Shown here: positions 46,104-54,811 of the stretch, piece by piece
How the letters are laid out: each line of letters begins with the position of its first letter
Numbering within the stretch: the first letter of the stretch is position 1
Assembly: GCA_007745635.1 (NCBI GenBank)
Contig: CP036272.1
Span: forward strand, 4,416,050 to 4,480,049
Length of the DNA: 64,000 nt
Direction: 5' to 3'
Origin: Stieleria bergensis
Lineage (GTDB): Bacteria; Planctomycetota; Planctomycetia; Pirellulales; Pirellulaceae
Notes under the pieces: generated by a model
Database searches by the model: none
What the model saw: only the letters and a program-made list of their open reading frames with translations
Told to the model about the DNA's origin: nothing
Made by a program: the position numbers and the translations under genes

Positions 46104-47522
46104 TTAGTTTTGCTCTTTCTCTCGCTCTGCAGCGGCCTTTGCCGCCGCTTCTTCCTGCCGCTTCAAATTCTCTTTGGCCGCTTCAACGGCAGCTTTGACC
46201 TCCGCTTGCTTTTCAGCAGGGACGACGTCCAACGGTGCGTTCTGACTCAGCTGCAGTGCGCGAACATAAGCCACGATCGCCCAGCGGTCTTGGACCTCAA
46301 TTTGGCTGGCGTAACCGGCCATCTTGCGAACCCCATTGGTGATCGTTGAGAACAACTTGCCATCAGGGTAGGTTTCGCTGTACAGCGCGGTGTCGTGAAG
46401 GTTGCTCGGTGGAACCCAAGTATCAAACTGCTTCTCAGTCGCTCGCTGATTGACCAGGCCATTGCCCAGTCCGCTCATGCCGTGGCACACGCTGCAGTAA
46501 ATGCCGAACTGCTGCTTACCACGCGCCAACAAAGCTTCGTCAACGGTCACTGGAATGTGATCCAACCAGGGCGTGTCATCCACAGGTTCAGCAGGCGGTG
46601 TGGTCGTGCCGGCGGCTTCATCCTGATAGGCCGCCACCAATTGGGCTGCGGCACCGGGATCGACAGCCGTCAATGCATCGAAGTCAATGCCGGTCAACGC
46701 TTCCATGGAACCACTGAGCTGACCGCGGGCAACGGTGCCCGGAACGTCAGGACGCATCGCGCGGTTATCACCGAACAAACTGGTTGTTTGCTGGGCATCA
46801 CGTGCCGGTGAAAAATCCATATCGGGGAAGATATGAAAACGTGGCTTGCTGCTGTTGGTCACACGCATCGTCAACACGCATAGTAGCGGGATGATGGACG
46901 CCGCGACGGACAAAGCCCACACGCTGTAGATGAACTTGGGAACCTGTTTTGGCGATTCGTCTTCAACCACTTTGTTGATGTAGTCGCTGCCGGTTTCGCC
47001 AAGCAGAGCTCGCACGCCTTCTTCATCGTACCGTTCGTCCGATGAATCGATGTACAGGAAAAACCGATCGTCGGTGGCGCGATCGAATCGGGGGTCGGTG
47101 AACACCGGGTTGCTGAACTTTGGCAATCCATTCAACGCCCACATACCGAAGAACGCTCCGAACGCGGCAAACAGAATGGTCAGCTCAAAGGCCACTGGGA
47201 TGAACGCGGGCAACGACAGAAATGGCTTACCTGAGATGATGTATTGATAATCAATACTGTTCATCCAGATCTGCATGACCAAGGCCGTCATCGTTCCGGT
47301 GATCCCTGCGACCAGGCAGATCCACGGCAAGATCGTCGGCTTGATGCCGAGAGCTTTATCGATCCCGTGGACAGGAAACGGTGTGAACGCATCGGTCTTG
47401 ATGTAACCAGCATCACGCACTCGACGACACGCTGCAAGCAGTGAATCGACCGTCGTAAATTCGGCCACCATCCCGTGGTCTGTCGCTTCTACTTTGCTTT
47501 CCGACATAGTTTTCTGATCCAT
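46104..47522 (-). CDS. Alternative complex III ActD-ActE fusion
   Basis: A 472-residue fusion of two ACIII subunits. Residues about 15-240 are ActD (DUF3341): 'GMVAEFTTVDSLLAACRRV', 'PFPVHGIDKALG' and two membrane helices. Residues about 320-440 are ActE-like, a monohaem cytochrome c with 'FGIYCSVCHGMSGLGNGLV' and the later 'VRKMAGYASQIEVQDRW'. The middle also has a helix near 215-235 that may anchor the cytochrome. The C-terminal tail is Glu/Ala/Lys-rich and helical. In many bacteria ActD and ActE are separate genes. It follows actC with a short gap. Confidence 0.92.
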   Translation of the reverse strand: MDQKTMSESKVEATDHGMVAEFTTVDSLLAACRRVRDAGYIKTDAFTPFPVHGIDKALGIKPTILPWICLVAGITGTMTALVMQIWMNSIDYQYIISGKPFLSLPAFIPVAFELTILFAAFGAFFGMWALNGLPKFSNPVFTDPRFDRATDDRFFLYIDSSDERYDEEGVRALLGETGSDYINKVVEDESPKQVPKFIYSVWALSVAASIIPLLCVLTMRVTNSSKPRFHIFPDMDFSPARDAQQTTSLFGDNRAMRPDVPGTVARGQLSGSMEALTGIDFDALTAVDPGAAAQLVAAYQDEAAGTTTPPAEPVDDTPWLDHIPVTVDEALLARGKQQFGIYCSVCHGMSGLGNGLVNQRATEKQFDTWVPPSNLHDTALYSETYPDGKLFSTITNGVRKMAGYASQIEVQDRWAIVAYVRALQLSQNAPLDVVPAEKQAEVKAAVEAAKENLKRQEEAAAKAAAEREKEQN

Positions 47523-47618
47523 CGAAACAGATCGCTAAGGCATAAATGAGATTCGTTAATGTGCCACGTTTCAAAGCCGTGGCAGCTCAGTTCCGTCAGT
47601 GTGTAGGCCGCGAGTGAC

Positions 47619-49040
47619 CTAGTGCTCTTCGCCGTCCTCTCCATGGCCATGAGCCATGTGGTGTTCCTTGGCCAGCGTTGCTTTGACTTCTGCCATGTTG
47701 ATGACAGGCAGCGTTCGGCAGAACAGCAAGAACAAGGTGAAGAACAAACCAAATGATCCAATCAGCATGCCCCAGTCCACCCAAGTCGGGGTGAAGTAGG
47801 CCCAGGCACTCGGCAGGTAATCACGTGCCAAACTGGTCACGACAATCACAAATCGTTCGAACCACATCCCGATGTTGACAAAGATCGAGACAACAAAAAT
47901 GATCCACGGCGTCGTCCGGCACTTCTTGAACCAGAACAACTGCGGACTGATCACGTTGCAGCTAATCATGATCCAGTACGCCCAGGCGTACGGCCCAAAG
48001 GCTCGGTTGACGAAGGCAAAGATTTCGGCATCCACTTGGCCATACCAAGCGATAAAGAATTCCGTCCCGTACGCTAGACCGACAATCGAGCCGGTGGCCA
48101 GGATGATCTTGCACATATTGTCTAAGTGCCGAAGCGTGATCAACTTTTCTAGGTTGAGCATCTTGCGGGCCGGAACCATCAGCGTCAGCACCATCGCGAA
48201 ACCGCTGAAGATCGCCCCCGCAACAAAGTACGGCGGGAAAATGGTTGTGTGCCAACCGGGAACCTGGGAGACCGCGAAGTCAAACGAAACGATCGTGTGT
48301 ACCGACAGGACCAACGGAGCCGCCAAGGCAGCCAAGATCGCGTAAGCCTTCTCGTATCGCATCCAGTGTCGCGATGAACCGGACCAGCCAAGCGCCAAGA
48401 CGCCATACACCGCTCGACGCAGCGGGTTCTTTGATCGATCGCGGAAGGTTGCCAAGTCGGGCACCATCCCCATGTACCAGAACAACAACGAGACCGTGCC
48501 GTAGGTTGAAACGGCAAACACGTCCCACAACAGAGGGCTGCGGAATTGTGGCCACATCCAAAGATTCAAACTGGGATAAGGTGCCAGCCAAAACGCCAGC
48601 CAAGCTCGTCCCACGTGAATCCCGGGGAAGGTCCCCGCACAGGCAACCGCGAAAATCGTCATCGCTTCCGCTGCCCGGTTAATACTGGTTCGCCACTCTT
48701 GCCGGAACAAATACAGAATCGCACTAATCAGCGTTCCAGCGTGACCGATCCCGACCCAGAACACGAAGTTGACAATCGGCCACCCCCAGAACACTGGAGA
48801 GCGGTTACCCCAAACCCCAACACCGGTGTAGATCAAGTACAGGATCAACAAGCCTAAGACTTGTAACAACGCGAAGGCAACCAAGAAGCTGCCAACCCAA
48901 GTCTTGCTCGGTGGACGCTCGGCCACTTGGCAGACCGCCTCGGTGATGTCGTTATACGTCGTTTCTCCCAACACCAATGGTGCGCGTTCGCCTGGGCGTT
49001 CGACGGTGTTATCCAATCCGTTTGGAATGGCGAGTGACAT
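47619..49040 (-). CDS. actC: Alternative complex III, quinone-binding membrane subunit ActC
   Basis: A 473-residue NrfD/PsrC-like protein with about ten membrane helices. It has '[20 protein letters not shown]', '[19 protein letters not shown]', '[14 protein letters not shown]' and '[12 protein letters not shown]'-type segments of the family. ActC is expected to bind menaquinol and may pump protons. The C-terminus is His- and Glu-rich ('[14 protein letters not shown]'). It lies 90 bases downstream of actB. Confidence 0.94.
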   Translation of the reverse strand: MSLAIPNGLDNTVERPGERAPLVLGETTYNDITEAVCQVAERPPSKTWVGSFLVAFALLQVLGLLILYLIYTGVGVWGNRSPVFWGWPIVNFVFWVGIGHAGTLISAILYLFRQEWRTSINRAAEAMTIFAVACAGTFPGIHVGRAWLAFWLAPYPSLNLWMWPQFRSPLLWDVFAVSTYGTVSLLFWYMGMVPDLATFRDRSKNPLRRAVYGVLALGWSGSSRHWMRYEKAYAILAALAAPLVLSVHTIVSFDFAVSQVPGWHTTIFPPYFVAGAIFSGFAMVLTLMVPARKMLNLEKLITLRHLDNMCKIILATGSIVGLAYGTEFFIAWYGQVDAEIFAFVNRAFGPYAWAYWIMISCNVISPQLFWFKKCRTTPWIIFVVSIFVNIGMWFERFVIVVTSLARDYLPSAWAYFTPTWVDWGMLIGSFGLFFTLFLLFCRTLPVINMAEVKATLAKEHHMAHGHGEDGEEH

Positions 49041-49130
49041 GTTCTGTGATCGGTTCGAGGAAAATCGTCTAAGAATTCGTTTGCTTCAATGTGCTCGCGG
49101 CCGCTGATTGGGCCATGAGCCATCTCTGGC

Positions 49131-52100
49131 TTAGTGTTTTGCGGTCTCGGCTTCGCTGTGCTTCTCGGCTTCGCTGTGCTTCTCGGCTTCGCTGTGCTTC
49201 TCGCCTTCGCTGTGCTTCTCGCCTTCGTGCGACTCGTCACCATGACCGTGGTGCGGAGCTTTCATGTTCTCCAGGTCATCACGCTGAGCAGCGGTATAAA
49301 GCGAGGGGTGCGGGTTGGTCACCCGAGCCAAGTACTCGGTGCGTGGCTTAATGTTCAGCTGTTTCAGAATGCCATAAGAACGTGGGTCCTGACGCTTGGC
49401 ATGGACGACCGATTCGGGATCATCAATGTTCCCAAAGTCAATCGCCTTGGTGCTACAAGCGGCTTGGCAAGCGGTGATGACGCCACCGTCTTTGACGATG
49501 CCCGTCCCGGCCTTACGAGCTTCGATCTTGCCCTTTTCAACACGCTGGATGCAATAGGTGCACTTTTCCATGACACCACGACCACGCGGAGTCACGTCGG
49601 GGTTGAGCACCAAGGCTTGCAACTTACGGTTGGCACTTTCGATGTTGCCCGGATAGGCGTTCACACCATATCCAACACCGATGTCTTCGTTGTAGTTGAA
49701 GTAGTTGAAACGACGCACTTTCACAGGGCAGTTGTTACCACAGTAACGCGTTCCGATACAACGGTTGTAAGCCATCGCATTGATGCCCTCTTCCGTGTGA
49801 ACGGTTGCGGCAACAGGACAAACCTGTTCGCAAGGAGCCGTTTCGCAGTGCAAGCAAGCCATCGGCTGATGCACAACCGAGGCATCTTCTTCGTTCCCCT
49901 GGAAGTAGCGATCGATTCGCAACCAATGCATTTCGCGGCTATTACGAACTTGCTCTGGACCCACGATCGGAACGTTATTTTCACTCTGACAAGCGATCAC
50001 ACAGGCATTGCAACCGGTGCACTTGGACAGGTCAATCGCCATGCCCCACTGGGGGATGAAGTTGCGTTCTTCATCATGGCGAATGTCTTGAATGGGCTGG
50101 TTCTGCAGCGAATTGTCACGTGCAAAGGTTGGCACATGCACTTCCTTTGGCTCCGCATGAGCAAAGCCATTGATCTTGTCATAAAGACCAACGGTCCCTT
50201 CACGAACCAAGGTGAAACTACGCTTCTCTGTTTCCGTTTTGCCAAGCTCATCGATCGCCCAGTGATCCTGGGTGGTGGCAAAGTCATACTCGCTAAAGTT
50301 TGGCCGTGCTTGGACCTCAGTCGCAACGAGCATCGCATCGCTGGTGCGGATCGGGGACACATCGATTCCAGCAATCTCGACACCTTCGTCGACATAGCCA
50401 CCGACCTTACCGGCTCGTGTGCGACCGTAACCGATCTGAGTCACGACGACACCCGGAGCGATGCCGGGAATCTCGAATACGGGCAATTCAACCTTGCCTT
50501 CTCCGCGACGCAGCGTAACGTACAAACCGTGCTTGACGCCCAACTGCTTGGCAGTGCCAGGGCTCATCACAGCCGAGTTGCCCCAGGTTTGCTTGGTGAT
50601 GGCTTGTGGCATCTCTTGCAACCAGCCGTTATTGGCAAACCGTCCGTCGTACAAACCGTCTGCAACGGTGAAAACGACTTCGTAGTTGTCGCCATCGATT
50701 CCATCAGCCTTGACGGGAGTTGGCATTGCGGCATCCAGCGTGAACTTGCTGGTGTCAACCGAAGCCTCAATCAGGCTGGTTTGAATCTCGTCGCTATAAC
50801 CATTGTGCAAGAACTCTCGCCACTGGCGTTCACTGAGCGCTGAACCGGCGGCTTGGCTGGCGATTCGATCGGCGGTGAAGCGAACCATCTTCAATGGATC
50901 TGCGACATCTTCTTCAAGCAACAACGCGATGACTTCGGCAGCACTGCGACCGCCCATCAGCGGCAAAATCTGCGGCTGACAAACGCCGTAATAGCCTTCG
51001 CCATTGATGCTGTCGCCCCAAGACTCCAGGGGATGCGACTGCGGCAACGACCAGCGGCACTTCAAAGCCGTCTCATCGTCGTACTCACCGAGATAAAAGC
51101 TATTTTCAACGTTGCTTAACGCAGCTTCCAGTTCAATGTCGCCAGGTGCCGTCACAGCGGGGTTGTCGCCCAAGATCAGCAAGGAATCGACTTCGCCGCC
51201 ATTGATTTGATCAACCAGCGTTTTCAAGCCAACGGTTTCCAAGTCACCATCGACGGCGGGAACGAACTTCTGCAGCGTCCCCAATGAGCCCAACATCGAG
51301 TTCAATGCGATGCCGGCCGCGACTGCCTCTGGCCCCATTGATTCGCCAACAATGACAACCGCCTTGTCTTCAACCCGAACAATGTCGTGTGCCAAGACAT
51401 CTGCAAATCGCGCCATGCGGTCAGCAGGCGTCAACGTGTCACTGTCGAAAGGAGTTGGCGGCGGATCGTTGGAATGATCATGTTGCTTGCCAGCCTTCAA
51501 CTCTTTGACAAGCTTTGCAACATGGTTCAGCAAGCCAGCCATGTCACTCGGACGCACTGGCAAGCGAGTGTCAGCCATCGTCCCCGTTGTGCTGTAAGCA
51601 GCCTCTGCGACATACAATCGGCTCATCGAACCGCTGGACACGTCGCGATGCTCAGCGAAGGATTTCGCGGCAAGCAACGACCCGGGATCATTGCCCAGGA
51701 AGTCGGCGCCGATCGAGAAAATCACTTCGGCCTTGCTCAGATCCAATGTCTGCGTGGCTTCGGCACCAAAGACCGACTTCGTTGCCGCACGCATCACGCC
51801 CGCTCCGACACTATCGTATCGGCACAGCGTGGCAGCCGGCAAAACTTCCTTCAATCGCTTCAACAATCGCACGTTGGTTGGCGATGAAGTCGACGAGGTC
51901 AAAACAGCAAAGCCCTTGCCGCCGTTCGCCTTCGCGGACTGAACGGCTTCTCGACCAGCGGTCAAGGCAGCGTCCCAACTGGTGCCCTGGCGACGCTGGC
52001 CAGCAACCCGCTCAAGCACCTGACCACCCTGCCCGCGTGAGCGGTCGGGATCAAACAGGCTTAGAATCGACGCTTGAATGTAGGGATTCGTTCCGGCACT

Positions 52101-52481
52101 CGATGGGTGCATCGGGTTTGTTTCGACATGCTGAGGGCGGCCATCGAAACAGCGAATCAGCAAGTTATGGACCGAGCCTGCCAATTCAAAATTGGTCGCC
52201 CGCTCGTAAAACTCACCAGGCTCACGACCTTCGGGACGAATCACGAATGGCGCGATCACTTCTTCTGGATAACGACAACCGGCAACGCCAGCCATGGTCA
52301 GTGAAGCACCCATGATCTGCATCCAACGACGGCGCGAAACACCCTCGGGATATTCGGATGCAGCCACCGGAAATTCCCGGTGCAAGTGCTTTTCCTTAAA
52401 CTCTTCGCTGCCCTGCAGTTCGGCAATGCTGCGCCAGTAAGTTGGTGCTGGATCGCTGGCGGCTGATTCGTTCTGGGTCAT
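49131..52481 (-). CDS. actB: Alternative complex III, Mo-oxidoreductase-like iron-sulfur subunit ActB
   Basis: About 1116 residues from the ATG at 52481 (the frame is open to a TTG at 52553, with another ATG at 52511). A Tat-like or lipoprotein segment 'SRRRWMQIMGASLTMAGVAG' starts it. Residues about 60-740 are a molybdopterin-oxidoreductase-like domain, known to lack cofactor in ACIII. The C-terminal third is a ferredoxin-like domain with clusters 'CTGCNACVIACQSENNVP', 'CLHCETAPCEQVCPVAA', 'CIGTRYCGNNCPVKVRR' and 'CTYCIQRVEKGKIE'. Both parts are fused, as in most ACIII. It ends in a His/Glu-rich repetitive tail. Confidence 0.95.
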   Translation of the reverse strand: MTQNESAASDPAPTYWRSIAELQGSEEFKEKHLHREFPVAASEYPEGVSRRRWMQIMGASLTMAGVAGCRYPEEVIAPFVIRPEGREPGEFYERATNFELAGSVHNLLIRCFDGRPQHVETNPMHPSSAGTNPYIQASILSLFDPDRSRGQGGQVLERVAGQRRQGTSWDAALTAGREAVQSAKANGGKGFAVLTSSTSSPTNVRLLKRLKEVLPAATLCRYDSVGAGVMRAATKSVFGAEATQTLDLSKAEVIFSIGADFLGNDPGSLLAAKSFAEHRDVSSGSMSRLYVAEAAYSTTGTMADTRLPVRPSDMAGLLNHVAKLVKELKAGKQHDHSNDPPPTPFDSDTLTPADRMARFADVLAHDIVRVEDKAVVIVGESMGPEAVAAGIALNSMLGSLGTLQKFVPAVDGDLETVGLKTLVDQINGGEVDSLLILGDNPAVTAPGDIELEAALSNVENSFYLGEYDDETALKCRWSLPQSHPLESWGDSINGEGYYGVCQPQILPLMGGRSAAEVIALLLEEDVADPLKMVRFTADRIASQAAGSALSERQWREFLHNGYSDEIQTSLIEASVDTSKFTLDAAMPTPVKADGIDGDNYEVVFTVADGLYDGRFANNGWLQEMPQAITKQTWGNSAVMSPGTAKQLGVKHGLYVTLRRGEGKVELPVFEIPGIAPGVVVTQIGYGRTRAGKVGGYVDEGVEIAGIDVSPIRTSDAMLVATEVQARPNFSEYDFATTQDHWAIDELGKTETEKRSFTLVREGTVGLYDKINGFAHAEPKEVHVPTFARDNSLQNQPIQDIRHDEERNFIPQWGMAIDLSKCTGCNACVIACQSENNVPIVGPEQVRNSREMHWLRIDRYFQGNEEDASVVHQPMACLHCETAPCEQVCPVAATVHTEEGINAMAYNRCIGTRYCGNNCPVKVRRFNYFNYNEDIGVGYGVNAYPGNIESANRKLQALVLNPDVTPRGRGVMEKCTYCIQRVEKGKIEARKAGTGIVKDGGVITACQAACSTKAIDFGNIDDPESVVHAKRQDPRSYGILKQLNIKPRTEYLARVTNPHPSLYTAAQRDDLENMKAPHHGHGDESHEGEKHSEGEKHSEAEKHSEAEKHSEAETAKH
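49145..49216. repeat. 18-bp tandem repeat encoding the ActB His/Glu tail
   Basis: Four copies of 'tctcggcttcgctgtgct' (the fourth slightly changed) encode the 'KHSEAE' hexapeptide on the minus strand. Confidence 0.9.
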
Positions 52482-52599
52482 ATTCTTCGGTCGAAAAACG
52501 GTTTTCAGCATTGGAACCCACTTCGCGGCTGAACTCAGTGATTCAGCGTTCAAAGCAGATCGTTGTGTGTATGGTCTCTAACGCGTATCGGTCAGCGAA

Positions 52600-53298
52600 T
52601 TAACGGTGACAGACAGCACAGTTTCGTTTGGGATCAATGTGCTGCTCTCTGCGAACGTCTGCAGCAAACGCTTCCTGATCCCACTCTGGCGATGGCTCCC
52701 AATCAAGCTTGGTCACAAATTCCTTCGGACGCAGATGCGGGTTGGGGTTTTGGTGGCACTCGATGCACCAAGCCATTGAAAGCTGCTTGGCCTGGTAAAC
52801 CTCTTCCATCTGATCGATCCGCCCGTGGCAACTAACGCAACTGACGCCGGAATTGACGTGTGCGGCGTGGTTGAAGTACACGAACTCTGGAAGGTTATGC
52901 ACTCGTTTCCACTGCATGCTCTTGCCTTCGAACCAACTGGCGTGGATGGGAGTCAGCTTTCGGCTGTCAGCGTGAACCGCAGCACGAGGAGTCGGGCCGC
53001 CTTCCTTCTCGCGCGGGCTGTGGCAGTTGATACAGGTCGCCGTTGGCGGTACCGCTGCGTGAGCTGCGTCAAAGACGGTATTGTGGCAGTAGCGACAATC
53101 CATCTTGAGCTGGCCCGCGTGAATCGCGTGACTAAACGGAACGGGCTGTTCAGGCTGGTACCCAACGTTCAGCGTTTCGGGATCAGTTACCAAACCGCCA
53201 AAAATCAACGCGACGAGACCACCACCACCCAAGGCCGCTCCAAGGACGGTCAAAAATGGGTTGGTCCAGCGAGGAAACAAAAATCGTTGCATGATCAT
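52600..53298 (-). CDS. actA: Alternative complex III, pentahaem cytochrome c subunit ActA
   Basis: A 232-residue protein with an N-terminal membrane anchor ('FLTVLGAALGGGGLVALIFG') and five haem c motifs: CRYCH, CINCH, CVSCH, CIECH and CAVCH. Five haems is the classic ActA count. It passes electrons from the quinol site towards the monohaem subunits and the oxidase. First gene of the operon; an ATG two codons downstream is also possible as start. Confidence 0.96.
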   Translation of the reverse strand: MIMQRFLFPRWTNPFLTVLGAALGGGGLVALIFGGLVTDPETLNVGYQPEQPVPFSHAIHAGQLKMDCRYCHNTVFDAAHAAVPPTATCINCHSPREKEGGPTPRAAVHADSRKLTPIHASWFEGKSMQWKRVHNLPEFVYFNHAAHVNSGVSCVSCHGRIDQMEEVYQAKQLSMAWCIECHQNPNPHLRPKEFVTKLDWEPSPEWDQEAFAADVRREQHIDPKRNCAVCHR

Positions 53299-53491
53299 CG
53301 ACCGGCTCTAGACCGGACGTCTGAATTTCTGGGAAAGGTGCAGGGACGATATAACGGGAAATTATCGGGCGCTTGGGTGCCAATTGGCAAGCCCACCATT
53401 GAAGTGAGCGACATTCTGTCGCGAGTATTCTCCTTCATCAGGATGCAACAGATCGTCGCACCCCCATAAACAGCCAGCGTTTTGGTAAACA
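53299..53491. promoter_or_regulatory. Upstream region of the ACIII-aa3 operon
   Basis: A 193-base gap between folK and actA, in the same direction. It contains a perfect 12-base palindrome TGCCAATTGGCA (53378-53389), about 80 bases upstream of the actA start, which may be a regulator site. No promoter box was assigned with confidence. Confidence 0.5.
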
Positions 53492-54631
53492 TTACCACCA
53501 GCGACCATCTTCGGTCACAGGGTGCACCGGACAATGCATCGCCTGCAACACAGAAGCCAATTCGGAAACCGCCCAGTCACTTTCGGCCCCTTCAAGATGG
53601 TACTCCGGCCAGCTCCAACCACCGACCCACATGCGGTGCGGAGCAGGCCATAACCCCGCAACGGACGGCCTTTCCAGCCGTACGACCAAACGCGGCAACC
53701 CACTCAAACGCTCTATCGCTGGCCGCGATCCTCCGCACAGTGTTTCCAATGACGAACCACTGGCAGCCTGAGCGCTTTGTCCAGTCTGCGAGGCCTGCGC
53801 AAAGTCTACGGCGCCCGTCGCACCGCCTGATGAAGGTTGCCCCCAAGGCACACCATCGCAAACCCAAGGCGTCTCCTGATCTGGCAAGAAAACAGCGTCT
53901 TCTTCCGCCGCCGGCTGCGACAATCCGTCTGCTTTTAATGCACCGCACTCACCGGCCGGACCACACTCGCCAGAAACAAGCCGCCGCCAACCACTTTCAG
54001 CGCTGCGAATCTGCACGCCATGCTCTTCGCTCAAGCGATGGCACAACATGCTTCGAAACGCCTGATCCGCGCCGACCAACGCCAGCGATGGAGTGTCAGC
54101 GGACAAGTGCTGAGACATTTCCGCCAACGTCCAGCCAAACCGCGGGTCACGAAGATCCGCCGCGACATCACACGCCGGACGCAATACAAACTGCCGAGCT
54201 GGATACCGGGGGTGAGGGACCACCAAGTGACTTGCAGCGCCGACCAAGCTGCCGTGCAAGACCACATCCAGATCAATCGAGCGTGCATCCCAACGAAGCC
54301 TACGCTGCCTTCCCAGCTCCTGCTCGACGCGCTGCAACACGCTCAGCACGTCACGCGCCGAGGCATGAGTTGCAAAGACTCCGACGGCATTCAAAAAGGG
54401 CTCCTGCCCACCGGGGCCACCAATCGGAGGCGTCTGAAAGAGCCGACTTGTTCGCAAATCGCGATGCAACACCACTTCATCTGCCGCCAGACGTGCTGCC
54501 GCCTCGGCGATCAATTCCTGACGATCGCCCAAGTTACTGCCAAAACTGACCACGCATTGCGAGACCTGAATGTGCTGTGGAGCGGACTGGCCCGGCAACG
54601 GCCGCGGAACGGGTGAGGACGTGTTTTCCAT
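53492..54631 (-). CDS. folK: 7,8-dihydro-6-hydroxymethylpterin pyrophosphokinase with C-terminal extension
   Basis: HPPK transfers pyrophosphate from ATP to hydroxymethyl-dihydropterin in folate synthesis. Residues about 25-175 carry the family motifs 'VVSFGSNLGDRQ', 'FQTPPIGGPGGQEPFLNAV' and 'RRLRWDARSIDLDVVLHG' plus 'LVVPHPRYPARQFVLRP'. The remaining 190 or so residues, up to 379, are not part of normal HPPK (about 160 residues) and match nothing I recognise; they are rich in Trp, Pro and Gly near the end. The ATG at 54631 fits. Confidence 0.92.
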   Translation of the reverse strand: MENTSSPVPRPLPGQSAPQHIQVSQCVVSFGSNLGDRQELIAEAAARLAADEVVLHRDLRTSRLFQTPPIGGPGGQEPFLNAVGVFATHASARDVLSVLQRVEQELGRQRRLRWDARSIDLDVVLHGSLVGAASHLVVPHPRYPARQFVLRPACDVAADLRDPRFGWTLAEMSQHLSADTPSLALVGADQAFRSMLCHRLSEEHGVQIRSAESGWRRLVSGECGPAGECGALKADGLSQPAAEEDAVFLPDQETPWVCDGVPWGQPSSGGATGAVDFAQASQTGQSAQAASGSSLETLCGGSRPAIERLSGLPRLVVRLERPSVAGLWPAPHRMWVGGWSWPEYHLEGAESDWAVSELASVLQAMHCPVHPVTEDGRWW

Positions 54632-54777
54632 TCCAGAATCTTAACCACATCCATCCAGCCTGACATGAGCTAATGCGGCATGGCCGGCCGGGGAGGGTTT
54701 CGTTGTGGCGGCCTGCGGTTGGCGTTGCCAACCACTTCAGTCACGGTAGGAACGGCCGTTTCCGGCCGCCCCCCGCA

Positions 54778-54811
54778 CAGATCCGTACTTGAGTGTTGTC
54801 TCATACGGCTC
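54778..54811 (-). ncRNA. Group II intron domain V
   Basis: Read on the minus strand, the segment starts GAGCCGTATGAG and ends GTACGGATCTG, 34 nt in total. The CCGTA/TACGG pairs and the two-base bulge fit domain V. The apical loop is ACAACA rather than a GNRA loop, and the position of the usual G-U wobble reads G-A, so catalysis should be checked. The maturase stop codon (TGA) lies inside the element. Confidence 0.7.
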
